Below are positions 26,183-36,780 of a stretch of DNA of 64,000 bases, piece after piece. This stretch comes from Opitutia bacterium (GTDB taxonomy: Bacteria > Verrucomicrobiota > Verrucomicrobiia > Opitutales > Opitutaceae), in NCBI GenBank assembly GCA_947475065.1, contig CANJLB010000004.1, positions 50,757-114,756 on the forward strand. The letters run 5' to 3'. Both the position numbers and the translations under genes were made by a program. Below the pieces are notes generated by a model. It had not been told where the DNA came from. It did no database searches and saw only the letters and a list, made by a program, of their open reading frames with translations. The first letter of the stretch is position 1; every line of letters starts with the position of its first letter.

Positions 26183-26773
26183 ATGACCCTTGGTCTCACG
26201 GGCGGCATGGGCTGCGGCAAATCCACGGCACTGCGTTTTTTCGCGGAGCGGGGCTGGCGCACACTCGACTCAGACGCAATCGTGCGCGACGAGGTGTTGC
26301 GCGAGCCGGCGGTCGCGGCGGCCATTGGCGCGCGTTTTCTCGGCGTGCTTGACCCGGCCGGGGTGGTGCGGCGCGACGTGCTCGCTGCGCGCGTGTTTGA
26401 CGGGAACGGCGGGGCGGAACTGGACTGGCTGGAAGCACTCGTGCTCCCCCGCGTGCTCACACGATGGCAGATGGCACTGGCGGCGGAGCCGGCGGCCAGC
26501 TGGGCGGTCGAAGCGCCGCTGCTCTTTGAAAAGAATCTGGAAAAAGGGTTTGATTTCACCGTCTGCGTGGTCGCATCGTCACCCTCCCAGCTGGCCCGGC
26601 TGGCCGGGCGGGGCCTGTCCCCGACGCTCGCCGGGCAACGTATCTTAAGGCAACTTCCTTTGGCCAAAAAAACCGAACTCGCCGACTTTGTGCTGTCCAA
26701 CGATGGCACACCCGAAGCTCTGCGCCGGCAGGTCGCCCTGCTCGTCGCACGGCTGGGCTTCGACTGCCGCTGA
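26183..26773 (+). CDS. coaE: Dephospho-CoA kinase
   Basis: 196 residues. Final step of CoA synthesis: ATP-dependent phosphorylation of the 3'-hydroxyl of dephospho-CoA. P-loop [12 protein letters not shown] (4-15), the acceptor-site [11 protein letters not shown] (about 28-38), [18 protein letters not shown] and [15 protein letters not shown] near the end are all family features. The ATG at 26183 is unambiguous. rho begins 50 nt downstream on the same strand, an arrangement also seen in other bacteria. Confidence 0.93.
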   Translation: MTLGLTGGMGCGKSTALRFFAERGWRTLDSDAIVRDEVLREPAVAAAIGARFLGVLDPAGVVRRDVLAARVFDGNGGAELDWLEALVLPRVLTRWQMALAAEPAASWAVEAPLLFEKNLEKGFDFTVCVVASSPSQLARLAGRGLSPTLAGQRILRQLPLAKKTELADFVLSNDGTPEALRRQVALLVARLGFDCR

Positions 26774-26822
26774 GACTCCCGAGACGGCCCAAGGCTCAAA
26801 ATTCATCCGTTTTACCACCATC

Positions 26823-28613
26823 ATGGCTCCCGACAACGAATCTCCGACCGATAACGCCCAGCCCAAACCGAAACGCCGGGGCCGGCCGCCGAAGAAAGCG
26901 AAGGCGGAGGCTGCATCCACCGCTCCGGCGACATCGGATGCGATGCTCGCCGAGCCGGTGATGCCGACCCAGGAGCCTGCATCCGCCCCCCCACCTCCTC
27001 CGGCGGAGAAATCTCCCGCCCAAGATCGGCCGGCCCACGACACCGGAGGGATTTTCACGCCGACTCCGGCCGGCGGCGAACCAGCGGCCGCGCCGCCCGT
27101 CGGCGGCCCGCCCGTGCCGGACAACCGGCCATGGTGGGAAAAGAAACGGGATAAGAAAAAGCAGAAATGGCTGGACCGGCAGCAGCACGGCAAGGGCGGA
27201 GGGCAGGCGGCGCATCCGGCCGCACAGATGCCCCGCCCGCCGCAGCTGCCTCCGCCGAATCTCGTCCCACATTACGGCGACCTGCCCAATCCCGCACGTT
27301 TCGCCGACCTGGCCGCGCTCGACGCGCTGGCCACCGAGCTGGGCAGCGGCAGGGCCGAGCCTTTGCGGCTCGACGAGCTATATGCGCTCAACCTCGCCGA
27401 ACTGACGTCGCGCGCGCGCGCACTCGGCGTGTCCTTTGACGGCCCGCCAAGCCGCAAGCAGGCGCTTGAGGCCGTGCTGCGGCTGGCGGCCGAACAAAAA
27501 ATCCCGCTGCTGGACCGCGGCTGGCTCGATCTGACCGATCGCGGCCACGGTTTCATTGTCCACGAGCATTTCAACTACCGGCTGTTTCCCGAGAGCACCT
27601 ATGTCGCGGAAAGTCTCATTGCGCGCTATGGCCTGAAGCGCGGGCATTTGATCGAGGCCGTCGCTCAGGCGCCACAATCAAACGAACGTTGTCCGGCGGT
27701 GGCTGGCATCCGTACCGTGATGGGGCGCGCGCCCGAGGAGGCCGCACGGGTGATGCCTTTTGAGGAGCTGACGCCTTATTATCCACTGCAAAGGATTTTG
27801 CTGGAGGCCCCGATCCATAAGGAAGTCTCGATGCGCACGGTGGATTTGCTGACGCCCGTGGGCTTTGGCCAGCGCGGCCTCATCGTCGCGCCACCGCGCA
27901 CGGGCAAGACGGTGCTGCTGCACAACATCGCCAACTCGATCTCCCACAATTTTCCCGAGAAAAAGCTGATCATCCTGCTCGTGGACGAGCGGCCCGAGGA
28001 AGTGACGGATTTCCGCCGGCACACCCAGGGCGAGGTGGTGAGCTCGACGTTCGACGAAGCGCCGGAGAGCCATGTCCACGCGGCCGAGATGGTGATCGAG
28101 AAGGCACGGCGCATGGTCGAGCTGGGCGAGCACGTCATCATCCTGCTCGATTCGATCACCCGGCTGGCACGCGCCTACAACGCGCTGGCCGCCAACTCCG
28201 GCAAGATCATGTCGGGCGGGCTGGAGGCGACGGCCCTGCAGAAACCCAAGCGGTTCTTCGGCTCGGCCCGCAACATTGAGGGCGCAGGCAGCCTGACCAT
28301 CCTGGGGACTGCGCTGATTGACACCGGCTCGCGGATGGACGAAATCATCTTTGAGGAGTTCAAAGGCACGGGCAACATGGAGCTACACCTCGACCGCGGC
28401 CTCTCGGACAAACGCATCTACCCGGCCATCAACATTGACCGCTCGGGCACCCGCAAGGAGGAGCTGATTTACCATCCGGAGGAGATGCTCCGCGTCTATG
28501 GCCTGAGGCGGGCGATGCAAGGCATCCCGCCGGTGGAGGCGATGGATATGCTGATTCAACGCTTGAAAAAAACAAAAACCAACGCGGAGTTCTTGCTTAG
28601 TCTCAACCGATAG
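26823..28613 (+). CDS. rho: Transcription termination factor Rho with a long N-terminal extension
   Basis: 596 residues compared with about 420 in E. coli. The extension (1-150) is low-complexity: an AT-hook-like [14 protein letters not shown] near residue 18, proline and alanine-rich spacers, then the basic [18 protein letters not shown]. The canonical part includes the N-terminal helix bundle, the RNA-binding OSB domain ([19 protein letters not shown]), Walker A PPRTGKT (about 357-363), [13 protein letters not shown], the Q/R-loop region and [18 protein letters not shown]. The hexameric helicase ends untranslated or Rho-dependent transcripts. ATG at 26823 follows coaE; the next gene is 33 nt away. 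Confidence 0.95.
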   Translation: MAPDNESPTDNAQPKPKRRGRPPKKAKAEAASTAPATSDAMLAEPVMPTQEPASAPPPPPAEKSPAQDRPAHDTGGIFTPTPAGGEPAAAPPVGGPPVPDNRPWWEKKRDKKKQKWLDRQQHGKGGGQAAHPAAQMPRPPQLPPPNLVPHYGDLPNPARFADLAALDALATELGSGRAEPLRLDELYALNLAELTSRARALGVSFDGPPSRKQALEAVLRLAAEQKIPLLDRGWLDLTDRGHGFIVHEHFNYRLFPESTYVAESLIARYGLKRGHLIEAVAQAPQSNERCPAVAGIRTVMGRAPEEAARVMPFEELTPYYPLQRILLEAPIHKEVSMRTVDLLTPVGFGQRGLIVAPPRTGKTVLLHNIANSISHNFPEKKLIILLVDERPEEVTDFRRHTQGEVVSSTFDEAPESHVHAAEMVIEKARRMVELGEHVIILLDSITRLARAYNALAANSGKIMSGGLEATALQKPKRFFGSARNIEGAGSLTILGTALIDTGSRMDEIIFEEFKGTGNMELHLDRGLSDKRIYPAINIDRSGTRKEELIYHPEEMLRVYGLRRAMQGIPPVEAMDMLIQRLKKTKTNAEFLLSLNR

Positions 28614-28646
28614 CCTCTGCTGCCACCTCCCCTCCCCTTACTACCC

Positions 28647-30368
28647 GTGTCCTCCAACGAAGATCTAGTCCTCCAACTTGCCCTTACCAAGGGCTTGGTT
28701 ACCCAAGCGCAGCTTGATGCCGCCCGCGAGCAAATCGCGCAGCACACCGATCTCGCGACGCCGCCGCCCAAGGCGACGGAGCTGCTCCTCAAGGAGAAAA
28801 TCGTCACGCCCATGCAGCTGACCAAGCTGCTGGCGGACGAGTATGGCATGCAGGCCGTGGATGTGCTCATGGCGCGCGTCTCTGGCGAAATGATCAACGT
28901 GGTGCCAAGGGACCTCGCCTCCCGCTACAAGGTGCTCCCGCTCACCAAATCCGGCCGTACGCTGCGCATTGCCGTCAGCGACCCGCTGGACGTGCAGATG
29001 CTGGACGAGCTTAGCCATGTCCTCAATCTCACCCTGGACCCGTGCATTGCCCCCGCGCAGGACATCAAAACCGCCACCGAACGCCTGTATGGCAAAGATG
29101 CCGCCTCCATGGAAAAAATGATGGAGAACGCCGACGGGGCGGACGACATTGTCACCGCCGGCGGAGAGGAAGAGGAGGCCACCGACGGCAAGGATACCGA
29201 CGGGCCGATCATCAAGCTGGTGCACAGCCTCATCATGGAGGCCATCCAACGCCGCGCCTCCGACATTCATCTCGAGCCGATGGAAAAGCGTTTCCGCGTC
29301 CGCTATCGGGTGGACGGCGTGCTCATCGAGGTGGAAAATCCGCCCAAGCGCCTACAGACCTCGATCATCTCCCGGCTCAAGATCATGTCCAACATCTCCA
29401 TCGCGGAGAAGCGCATCCCTCAGGATGGACGCATTCAGGTCAATTCGGGGGGCAAGTCGCTGGATTTGCGTGTCTCCTCCCTGCCCACCTCGCATGGCGA
29501 GAGCATCGTCATGCGTATTCTGGACAAAGAAGGCCTGTCCCTCGGTCTGCCTGAACTTGGCTTCTTTAGCGATGACCGGGCGGTCATGGAGCGCCTGATC
29601 GGCCTGCCCGACGGCCTCTTTCTTGTCACCGGCCCCACGGGCTCGGGCAAGACCACCACGCTCTACTCCTGCCTTCATTTCATCAACAAGCCGGACAAGA
29701 AAATCATCACGGTCGAAGACCCCGTCGAATACCAGCTCAGCGGCATCAATCAGGTGCCCGTGCGACATGAGGTAGGGATGACGTTCGCCTCGGCGCTCCG
29801 TTCCATGCTCCGGCAGGCGCCCAATATCGTCATGGTCGGCGAAATCCGCGACCTTGAGACGGCCGAAATCGCGATCAATGCCTCGCTTACCGGCCACATG
29901 GTGTTCTCCACCCTGCACACCAACGACGCGCCCGGAGCCATCACCCGCCTCGGCGACATCGGGGTCAAACCGTTCCTCATTTCCACCTCGCTCCGGGCCG
30001 CGCTCGCGCAGCGTCTGGTCCGCACGGTGTGCAAAAAGTGCAAGAAACCCTACACCCCCGACGCCGAGGAGCTGCGCTCCCTCAATGTCACCCCGGCGAT
30101 GTGTGCCTCCGCCACTTTCATGAAGGGCGCGGGCTGCCCCAACTGCAATGGCACCGGCTACCGCGGCCGTTATGGCATCTTCGAGCTCTTCCTCGTGAAT
30201 GAGGAGATCCAGCGCATGATCTATGACGGGTCCGGCACCAGCCTGCTCCGGGACAAGGCCCGCTCGCTCGGCATGCGGACCATGCGCGAGGACGGCCTCC
30301 GCAAGGTTCTCGCCGGAGCGACGACGATTGAAGAAGTCGTTTCCATCACCGTCGGCGACGCCGCCTGA
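28647..30368 (+). CDS. PilB/GspE-family assembly ATPase (first copy)
   Basis: 573 residues, GTG start at 28647 after a C-rich leader. An N-terminal MshEN/T2SSE domain (about 1-140, with [13 protein letters not shown]) is followed by the hexameric ATPase: [20 protein letters not shown], Walker [12 protein letters not shown], Asp box [11 protein letters not shown], Walker [15 protein letters not shown] and the His box [10 protein letters not shown]. The zinc tetracysteine is CKKCKKPY with CPNCNG. It powers pilus or type II pseudopilus extension at the inner membrane. It is followed by pilT, a second PilB and pilC, so two extension-type ATPases share one operon; the naming is therefore left open. 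Confidence 0.92.
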   Translation: MSSNEDLVLQLALTKGLVTQAQLDAAREQIAQHTDLATPPPKATELLLKEKIVTPMQLTKLLADEYGMQAVDVLMARVSGEMINVVPRDLASRYKVLPLTKSGRTLRIAVSDPLDVQMLDELSHVLNLTLDPCIAPAQDIKTATERLYGKDAASMEKMMENADGADDIVTAGGEEEEATDGKDTDGPIIKLVHSLIMEAIQRRASDIHLEPMEKRFRVRYRVDGVLIEVENPPKRLQTSIISRLKIMSNISIAEKRIPQDGRIQVNSGGKSLDLRVSSLPTSHGESIVMRILDKEGLSLGLPELGFFSDDRAVMERLIGLPDGLFLVTGPTGSGKTTTLYSCLHFINKPDKKIITVEDPVEYQLSGINQVPVRHEVGMTFASALRSMLRQAPNIVMVGEIRDLETAEIAINASLTGHMVFSTLHTNDAPGAITRLGDIGVKPFLISTSLRAALAQRLVRTVCKKCKKPYTPDAEELRSLNVTPAMCASATFMKGAGCPNCNGTGYRGRYGIFELFLVNEEIQRMIYDGSGTSLLRDKARSLGMRTMREDGLRKVLAGATTIEEVVSITVGDAA

Positions 30369-30390
30369 GACGTCGGGGACGGCAACCGTC

Positions 30391-31473
30391 ATGGCCTACG
30401 AGATGAACGATCTGCTGGAGCTGATGGTGGATCAGCGCGCCTCCGACCTGCACATCCAGGTCGGTCAGCCGCCCACCCTCCGCCTCAGCGGCGGGATGGT
30501 GCCCATCGAAGGGCCAAGCCTGACGCCCGCCGACACCGAGCAGCTCATGCTTTCGATCACGCCGGATGGCCATCAGCAAAGTGCCAAGCTGCAAGGCGGG
30601 GCTGATTTTGGTTTCGCCTACATGGACAAGGCCCGCTTCCGTGTCAGCGTCCTCAAATCCAAGGGCAATTACGGGATGGTGCTCCGCCAGATCCCCAATA
30701 AATTTTTCGGTCTGCGCGACCTCGGCATTCCGGACAAGATCAAGGAGCTTCTCTATCGCCCGCGCGGCTTGATTCTCGTCACCGGCCCCACCGGCTCCGG
30801 CAAGTCCACCACGCTGGCCGCGATGATCAATTACATCAACGAGGCGCGCGACGGCCACATCATCACGATCGAGGACCCGATTGAGTTCTTCCATCCGCAC
30901 AAACGCTGCGTCGTCACCCAGCGCGAGGTCGGCAGCGATGTGCCCAGCTTCTCCGAGGCCATCCGGCGCGCACTGCGGCAGGATCCCGACATCATTCTCG
31001 TGGGTGAAATGCGCGATCTCGAGACCATCGAGGCCGCCATCAGCGCGGCGGAAACCGGCCACCTCGTTTTCGGCACCCTCCATACCAACAGCGCCCCCAA
31101 GACCATTGACCGCATCATTGATGCCTTCCCGGCGAACATGAAGGAGATGATCCGCATGCAGCTTTCCACCTCGCTGATCGCCGTCATCTCCCAGGTGCTC
31201 TGCAAAAAAATCGGCGGCGGTCGCATCGCCGGCTACGAGATCATGATCAACACGAGCTCGATCGCCTCGCTCATCCGCGAAAACAAGACCTTCCGCATCA
31301 CCTCCGACATCCAGACCGGGGCCAGCCTTGGCATGATCACGATGGACACGCACCTGATGAGCCTCGTCAACCGCGAGCTGGTCACGCCCGACGAGGCGGT
31401 CGAAAAGGCGCAGGACACCGTTCTCATGCGTGAGAAATTGCTCGCCGCCGGGGCCCAGCTCCGCCAAGTTTGA
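30391..31473 (+). CDS. pilT: Type IV pilus retraction ATPase
   Basis: 360 residues from the ATG at 30391, 22 nt after the preceding stop. Single-domain PilT: N-terminal [22 protein letters not shown], Walker [25 protein letters not shown], Walker [30 protein letters not shown] and, near the C-terminus, [15 protein letters not shown], which corresponds to the AIRNLIRE retraction motif. It depolymerises pili for twitching or DNA uptake. Together with comEC in this window it is consistent with natural competence machinery, though pilins and the secretin are elsewhere. Confidence 0.94.
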   Translation: MAYEMNDLLELMVDQRASDLHIQVGQPPTLRLSGGMVPIEGPSLTPADTEQLMLSITPDGHQQSAKLQGGADFGFAYMDKARFRVSVLKSKGNYGMVLRQIPNKFFGLRDLGIPDKIKELLYRPRGLILVTGPTGSGKSTTLAAMINYINEARDGHIITIEDPIEFFHPHKRCVVTQREVGSDVPSFSEAIRRALRQDPDIILVGEMRDLETIEAAISAAETGHLVFGTLHTNSAPKTIDRIIDAFPANMKEMIRMQLSTSLIAVISQVLCKKIGGGRIAGYEIMINTSSIASLIRENKTFRITSDIQTGASLGMITMDTHLMSLVNRELVTPDEAVEKAQDTVLMREKLLAAGAQLRQV

Positions 31474-31518
31474 CATCCCTCCCTCGCTTTTTCTTCCCCA
31501 ACCCTTTTCCCCACGCCC

Positions 31519-33213
31519 ATGTTCGAAAGCCACGACCAAGCCATCTTCGATCTCTGCCGCGAGCTGAAGCTCATCGCGCCCGCCGATCTCGAGGCCGCCA
31601 ACGAGGAACATAAGGCCACCGGCAAGTCGCTGACCGATGTCCTCATTGACCTTGAGCATATCACGCGCGAGGACTTGCTCAAAAAAATCTCCGAGCATAC
31701 CGGGATTCCCTATCTGGAGGATGTCCCCGTCATTCCCGGTGAAGTGGTGAACTGTGTGGACGGGGAGCAGGCCCGTGCCCTCGGCATCCTGCCCATCCGT
31801 TTTGATGGGCAGATTCTCGAGGTTCTGACCAGCAATCCTTTCAACAGCCATCAGGCCGAGGATGTCGCCTTCGCCCTTGGAAAAAGTGTCCGCGTGCTGC
31901 TGGCGGATCCCATCCGCGTCGAGTCCTTGGTAAAACTCCATTATGGCGAGGACGCCACCAACCTTGAGGATCTGCTCCACGATCTCAGCGGCGACAACAA
32001 AACCAAGGAGCCCGACGCCCAGGCCCTTTCCGAGAAGGATCTGGCGGAAGCGGCCAACGAGGCCCCGATCGTCCGCTTCGTCAACCTCGTCCTCAATCAG
32101 GCCATCAGGGACAAGGCCAGCGACATCCATTTCGAGCCTTTTGAACACGAGTTCAAAATCCGTTACCGCATTGACGGCGCGCTCTACGAGATGGCGCCTC
32201 CGCCCAAAAATCTCGCCGTGTCCGTCACCTCCCGCGTCAAGGTGCTCGCCAATCTTAACATCGCGGAGCGCCGCGTCCCGCAGGACGGACGCATCAAGCT
32301 CCAAATTGCCGGCCGCCCGGTTGACTTGCGTGTCTCCACTCTGCCCACCCAGTTTGGCGAATCCGTCGTGCTCCGTGTGCTCGACCAATCCGCGATGCAG
32401 CTCGACATCACCCAGCTTGGACTCCCGAAGGATGTGTTTGACGGCATCCATGAGCTGGTCCGCCGGCCCAACGGCATTTTTATCGTCACCGGCCCCACCG
32501 GCTGCGGCAAGACCACCACACTGTACAGCGGGCTTCGCATCATCAACACCTCCGATCTCAAGCTGCTCACCGCCGAGGACCCGGTCGAGTACGAGATCGA
32601 GGGCATCATGCAGGTGCCGGTCAACCATGCGGTCGGCCTCACCTTCGCCTCGGCGCTTCGCTCATTCCTCCGGCAGGATCCCGACGTTATCATGGTCGGA
32701 GAGGTGCGCGACCTTGAAACCGCCCAGATCGCCATCCAGGCGTCGCTCACCGGCCACTTGGTGCTCTCCACCCTGCACACCAATGACGCGCCCGGCGCGA
32801 TCACCCGCCTCATTGACATGGGTGTCGAGCCCTTCCTCCTCGCCTCCAGTGTCGAGGCCGTCCTCGCCCAGCGCCTTTTGCGACGCCTTTGCGCGAACTG
32901 CCGCACGCCCTACGAGCCGCCGGCTGCACTCCTCAAGCAGCTCCGCATTGACCCGGTGGACATCGGCAACCGTGAGTTTTTCTACGGCAAGGGCTGTGAC
33001 AACTGCGGCAAAAGCGGACACCGCGGACGCCTGGGCATCTACGAGTGGCTGCGTCTGACGGAGGCTGTGCGCGACCTCATCGTGAAAAAAGCCCCCACGC
33101 TGGTGATCAAGCAAAAGGCCTTGGAGCAAGGCATGCGCACCTTGCGCGATGACGGTTTGCGTGCCATCTTCGACGGAGCCACCTCCATCGAGGAAGTGGT
33201 CAAATACACCTGA
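31519..33213 (+). CDS. pilB: Type IV pilus assembly ATPase PilB (second copy)
   Basis: 564 residues. N-terminal MshEN-like domain (FDLCRELKLIAPADLEAA and EHTGIPYLEDVPVIPGEV), then SDIHFEPFEHEFKIRYRIDG, Walker [28 protein letters not shown], Walker B MVGEVRDLETAQIA and [16 protein letters not shown]. The zinc site is CANCRTPY with CDNCGK. Identity to the first copy is evident along the whole ATPase core but the N-terminal halves differ. It lies directly before pilC, the usual position for the PilB that drives pilus extension, so this copy is taken as the canonical one. Confidence 0.92.
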   Translation: MFESHDQAIFDLCRELKLIAPADLEAANEEHKATGKSLTDVLIDLEHITREDLLKKISEHTGIPYLEDVPVIPGEVVNCVDGEQARALGILPIRFDGQILEVLTSNPFNSHQAEDVAFALGKSVRVLLADPIRVESLVKLHYGEDATNLEDLLHDLSGDNKTKEPDAQALSEKDLAEAANEAPIVRFVNLVLNQAIRDKASDIHFEPFEHEFKIRYRIDGALYEMAPPPKNLAVSVTSRVKVLANLNIAERRVPQDGRIKLQIAGRPVDLRVSTLPTQFGESVVLRVLDQSAMQLDITQLGLPKDVFDGIHELVRRPNGIFIVTGPTGCGKTTTLYSGLRIINTSDLKLLTAEDPVEYEIEGIMQVPVNHAVGLTFASALRSFLRQDPDVIMVGEVRDLETAQIAIQASLTGHLVLSTLHTNDAPGAITRLIDMGVEPFLLASSVEAVLAQRLLRRLCANCRTPYEPPAALLKQLRIDPVDIGNREFFYGKGCDNCGKSGHRGRLGIYEWLRLTEAVRDLIVKKAPTLVIKQKALEQGMRTLRDDGLRAIFDGATSIEEVVKYT

Positions 33214-33252
33214 CGAACCCTCCGACTGCTTTACCCTCCCACACCTATCTCC

Positions 33253-34428
33253 ATGGCCACCCTCGCCGCCTCCTCCGCCCTCTCCCCCGCCAAAGGCAAA
33301 TCCACCAAGAACGCCGACTCCAAAGCGTCCGCGACCACGGCCCCGGCCAAGAAAAAAGTCGGCGGCTTCGGCCGGGCCATCAACGTCGCCGGCATCGCCC
33401 TCTTTACCCGCCAGCTTTCCACCTTGGTCAACGCCGGCATGCCCATCGTGCGTAGCCTTGAGACGCTGGCCAAGCAGGAGAAAAACCTCCGGTTCAAGGC
33501 GGTGTTGGAGTCGATCGCCGACAGCATCAACTCCGGCGGAAATTTCTCCGACGGCCTCATGCAGCATCCCAAGCTGTTTGACCGCCTCTATGTCAACATG
33601 ATCAAGGCCGGTGAGGCCGGCGGCGTGCTCGGCACCGTGCTCGACCGTCTGGCCAAGTTCATGGAGAAGGCCCAGAAAGTGAAGGGCAAGGTGAAGTCGG
33701 CCATGACCTACCCCGTGATCATCGGCTGTGTCGCGGTCGGCATCGTTTCGATCCTCATGGTCTTCGTCATTCCCAAGTTCGAGGACGTCTTCAAGACCAT
33801 GATGAATGGCAAGGCGCTGCCTTGGCTCACCCAGGTGGTCGTCAATATCAGCCATTTCATGCAGGAGCAGATTCTCGTCTGCATCGGCATCGCGGTTGCA
33901 ATTTTCTTTGGCTTCCGCATGTTTGTGGCCACTGCGATTGGCACCAAGATACTCCACTGGCTGCAAATCAAGGCCCCGGCAATCGGCCCCCTCTTTCTCA
34001 AGGCTGCCATCGGCCGCTTCACCCGTACCTTTGGCACCCTGATGGCCTCCGGCGTGCCGATTTTGCAGGCGATCACCATCACCCGCGACACCAGCGGCAA
34101 CGTTCACATTGCCAACGCGCTTCAGCTCGTCCACGACCGCGTCAAAGAGGGCGACAATGTCGCGAAACCGCTGGAAGCGACCAAAGTTTTCCCTTCTATG
34201 GTCAGCTCCATGATCGAAGTCGGCGAGGAAACCGGCGCGCTGCCCGACATGCTCAGCCGCATTGCCGACACCTACGACGAGGAAGTGGACAATGCTGTCA
34301 GCTCCCTCACTTCCATCATCGAGCCCATCATGATCGTGATCATGGCCGTGATGGCGGGCACCATCGTCATTGCGCTGTTTCTCCCGATTATCGCCATCAT
34401 GCAGGACATGGGCAAGGGTGGCGGTTAA
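33253..34428 (+). CDS. pilC: Type IV pilus inner-membrane platform protein PilC
   Basis: 391 residues. After a basic, lysine-rich 35-residue N-terminus, the first T2SSF domain has FTRQLSTLVNAGMPIVRSLE, then a membrane helix (about 155-178, YPVIIGCVAVGIVSILMVFVI). The second T2SSF domain repeats as FTRTFGTLMASGVPILQAI, ending with the last helix (about 355-385) and IIAIMQDMGKGG. Three membrane helices and the duplication are diagnostic. It couples PilB or PilT rotation to pilin insertion. It is the last gene of the operon and is followed by a strong terminator. Confidence 0.94.
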   Translation: MATLAASSALSPAKGKSTKNADSKASATTAPAKKKVGGFGRAINVAGIALFTRQLSTLVNAGMPIVRSLETLAKQEKNLRFKAVLESIADSINSGGNFSDGLMQHPKLFDRLYVNMIKAGEAGGVLGTVLDRLAKFMEKAQKVKGKVKSAMTYPVIIGCVAVGIVSILMVFVIPKFEDVFKTMMNGKALPWLTQVVVNISHFMQEQILVCIGIAVAIFFGFRMFVATAIGTKILHWLQIKAPAIGPLFLKAAIGRFTRTFGTLMASGVPILQAITITRDTSGNVHIANALQLVHDRVKEGDNVAKPLEATKVFPSMVSSMIEVGEETGALPDMLSRIADTYDEEVDNAVSSLTSIIEPIMIVIMAVMAGTIVIALFLPIIAIMQDMGKGGG

Positions 34429-34449
34429 GCCGTTCAAACACCCTTTGGA

Positions 34450-34487
34450 GAAGACCTCAGGCTCTGCACCTGAGGTCTTCGCATTTT
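34450..34487 (+). terminator. Strong intrinsic terminator of the pilus operon
   Basis: A perfect 12-bp stem GAAGACCTCAGG (34450-34461) and CCTGAGGTCTTC (34469-34480) with a 7-nt loop, followed by GCATTTT. It starts 22 nt after the pilC stop. Confidence 0.88.
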
Positions 34488-34761
34488 GGTGGCCCACCAT
34501 TCCGCTTGGACTCACGGATAGGGAAGGCTTTGGTCAGTCCCGCGCGGGACTTGGCATCAGGATTTGTATCGCACCTCATCATGGCGGGCGCCGGGGACCG
34601 AATCTCGGCGAGAGGTGCCGGGTGGGCGCAAATAGCGTGCAGCGCTTCCGCACCGGCTACGCTCAAAGGTCTGCGGCGTCCGGAATATGCGTTGCGGTCT
34701 GCGGGATCGCCTCTGCTTCCCGGATTTCAATTCCATCGAACCGGCCCCTGATCAAAACGCC
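34488..34761. other. Gap between pilus terminator and argC end
   Basis: 274 nt with no reading frame of credible composition and no second hairpin. argC converges on it from the right without its own obvious terminator, so argC transcripts may run into this stretch. Confidence 0.4.
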
Positions 34762-35787
34762 TCACTCCAGTCCTGCTTTCTCGGGGAAACCGAGCCAGAG
34801 ATTCATGATTTGCACGGCCTGGCCGCTCGCGCCTTTCATCAGGTTGTCCTCGGCGGAGGTGATCACGAAATTACCGGTCCGCGGGTCATGGACCGCGCTC
34901 AGGTCAATGCGATTGGTGCCGATCGTGTAAGCGGTGTCCGGCGTCTCGCCAGGCGGGAGGATTTGGACGAAGCATGATGCACCGTAGGCTGCGCGCCACG
35001 CGGCGTAGACTTGCTCGATGGTGCCACCGGGCGAGGCGGGGACGGTGATGGTGGTGGCAATCCCGCGCCGCATCGGGGCGAGGTGCGGGTTGAACTGGAT
35101 GATGATGGGCGCGCCTGTGTGCAGAGCGAGCTGCTCCTCGATCTCGGCGAGGTGGCGGTGCTTCACCAGACCGTAGGCCTTGGCGCTCTCAGCCCGTTCG
35201 CAAAAGAGATACATCTCCTCCGCCTTGCGGCCCGCGCCGCTGACACCGCTCAAGGAATTTGCCACGATATGCTCGCGGGTGACGACCCCGGCCTTGAGCA
35301 GCGGCACCAGCGGCACCAGCACGCTGGTCGGGTAACAGCCCGGCGCAGCCACGAGCTTTGCCTCCGTTTTCCACGCCGGCGGGGTCAGCTCGGGCAGGAC
35401 AAAGCGGGCGGACGGCAACAGCGCCGGCGCGTGGTGCGGACCATAGTATTTTTCGTAGGTGGCGAGGCTGGCGATGCGAAAATCGGCGCTGAGATCGATC
35501 ACCTTCTTCCCTGCCGGCACGAGCAGCTTGGCAAAATCGGCGGCGGCCCCGTGCGGCAGTGCGAGGAAAAACAGGCCGATATCACCCGCCGCCAGCACGG
35601 CGGCGTCGGAAGGCGAAAACACGAGGCCGCGGTCCAGGCCGCGCACGGCGGGAATGACGGCCGCAAGCGGCCTGCCCGCATGGCCCCGTGAAGTGACCGC
35701 CGCCAGCGTGACCTGCGGATGGCCGAGGAGGAGCTTGACGAGCAGTTCGCCGGAATAACCCGACGCGCCGATGATGCCGACTTTCAT
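34762..35787 (-). CDS. argC: N-acetyl-gamma-glutamyl-phosphate reductase
   Basis: 341 residues. NADPH-dependent reduction of N-acetylglutamyl phosphate to the semialdehyde in arginine synthesis. Rossmann motif GIIGASGYSGELL (4-16), ALPHGAAADF, the catalytic C151 in AAPGCYPTS and FNPHLAPMRRGIATTI with the catalytic His are all present, as is the C-terminal DNLMKGASGQAVQIMNL. Other arg genes are not in the window. The start is about 110 nt from the rpsI terminator. Confidence 0.95.
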   Translation of the reverse strand: MKVGIIGASGYSGELLVKLLLGHPQVTLAAVTSRGHAGRPLAAVIPAVRGLDRGLVFSPSDAAVLAAGDIGLFFLALPHGAAADFAKLLVPAGKKVIDLSADFRIASLATYEKYYGPHHAPALLPSARFVLPELTPPAWKTEAKLVAAPGCYPTSVLVPLVPLLKAGVVTREHIVANSLSGVSGAGRKAEEMYLFCERAESAKAYGLVKHRHLAEIEEQLALHTGAPIIIQFNPHLAPMRRGIATTITVPASPGGTIEQVYAAWRAAYGASCFVQILPPGETPDTAYTIGTNRIDLSAVHDPRTGNFVITSAEDNLMKGASGQAVQIMNLWLGFPEKAGLE

Positions 35788-35883
35788 GGGAGGGAGGATA
35801 AAACTGATTTTAAGCAGGAAGCCAAGAAGCCAGGAAGAAAATCATGGGCAAAGATTCCGGGTTTCATGGCCTTATGCTTACCA

Positions 35884-35921
35884 AAACAAAAAAGCCGCCT
35901 CTCGCTCGGAGAAGGCGGCTT
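35884..35921 (-). terminator. Intrinsic terminator of the rplM-rpsI operon
   Basis: Arms AAGCCGCCT (35892-35900) and AGGCGGCTT (35913-35921) form a 9-bp stem. On the minus strand it is followed by TTTTTTTGTTTT (complement of 35880-35893). It starts 21 nt past the rpsI stop. Confidence 0.88.
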
Positions 35922-35942
35922 GAAAGACAGGTCACTCGCAGT

Positions 35943-36341
35943 TCAGCGCTTCGAGAACTGGAAGCGGCGGCGGGCGCCGGGCTGGCCGGGCTTCTTGCGC
36001 TCCTTGGCGCGCGGGTCGCGGCGGAGGTGGCCGGCCTTCTTGAGCGGGGCGCGGAGCTCGGCGTTCATCTTTTGCAGGGCACGGGCGATGCCGTGGGCGA
36101 CCGCGCCGGCCTGACCGGCGGTGCCACCGCCTGAGACGTTGGCCGCGACGTCAAACTTATCCGCCAGTTGCACCGTGGTGAGCGGCTGGCTGGCCTGCTT
36201 GATAAAATTCTCGTGGGAGAAATAGCTGTCGAACGGGCGGCCGTTGGCGACGAATTTGCCGGTGCCGGCGGTGAGACGGACGCGGGCGGTGGAGGTTTTG
36301 CGGCGGCCGGTGCCGAGGAAGACGACGGTTTCAGCGGGCAT
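35943..36341 (-). CDS. rpsI: 30S ribosomal protein S9
   Basis: 132 residues from the ATG at 36341. LGTGRRKTSTARVRL near the start, SGGGTAGQAGAVAHGIARAL and the C-terminal KERKKPGQPGARRRFQFSKR are the standard S9 features; the last two residues, KR, contact P-site tRNA. A longer in-frame start would add a non-conserved tail overlapping rplM. It is second in the rplM-rpsI operon, 10 nt after the rplM stop. Confidence 0.97.
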   Translation of the reverse strand: MPAETVVFLGTGRRKTSTARVRLTAGTGKFVANGRPFDSYFSHENFIKQASQPLTTVQLADKFDVAANVSGGGTAGQAGAVAHGIARALQKMNAELRAPLKKAGHLRRDPRAKERKKPGQPGARRRFQFSKR

Positions 36342-36351
36342 GGTGGCGAAA

Positions 36352-36780
36352 TCAGACGGAGATTTTGACGGGATTCTGGGCTTCGTGCGTATGCGTCGGG
36401 CCGGCGAAGACCCGGAGCTTGGTGAGCATCTTGGCGGCGATGCGGTTTTTGGGGAGCATGCCCTTGACGGCATGGGTGACGATGTGCTCGGGCCGGTGTG
36501 CGCGCATCTGCGGCACGGTGCGGTAGCTCTCGCCGCCGACGAAGCCGGAGAAGGTCATGTATTCGTTGGCCGTTTCCTTCTTGCCGGTGAGGACGACCTT
36601 CTCGGCGTTGATGACAACGACAAAATCGCCGGTGTCCACGGTGGGGGTATAGGTCGCCTTGTGGCGGCCGCGGATGAGAGTGGCGGCCTTCACGGCGAGC
36701 CGGCCGAGCACGGCACCCTCGGCATCGATCAGATGCCACTTGGGTTGCACGCTCTCCTTTTTGGCGAGGAAGGTTTTCAT
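36352..36780 (-). CDS. rplM: 50S ribosomal protein L13
   Basis: 142 residues from the ATG at 36780. KTFLAKKESVQPKWHLIDAE, LGRLAVKAATLIRGRHK, the DFVVVINAEKVVLTGKK core and VKGMLPKNRIAAKMLTKLRV match L13 throughout. An ATG at 36801 would add 7 residues. It is an early-assembly 50S protein. The upstream 120 nt before the TorF-like gene must contain the operon promoter. Confidence 0.97.
   Translation of the reverse strand: MKTFLAKKESVQPKWHLIDAEGAVLGRLAVKAATLIRGRHKATYTPTVDTGDFVVVINAEKVVLTGKKETANEYMTFSGFVGGESYRTVPQMRAHRPEHIVTHAVKGMLPKNRIAAKMLTKLRVFAGPTHTHEAQNPVKISV

Noticed and set aside
30346..32628. 760-codon minus-strand frame opposite pilT and pilB
   Set aside because: Antisense shadow; the plus strand carries complete ATPase motifs.
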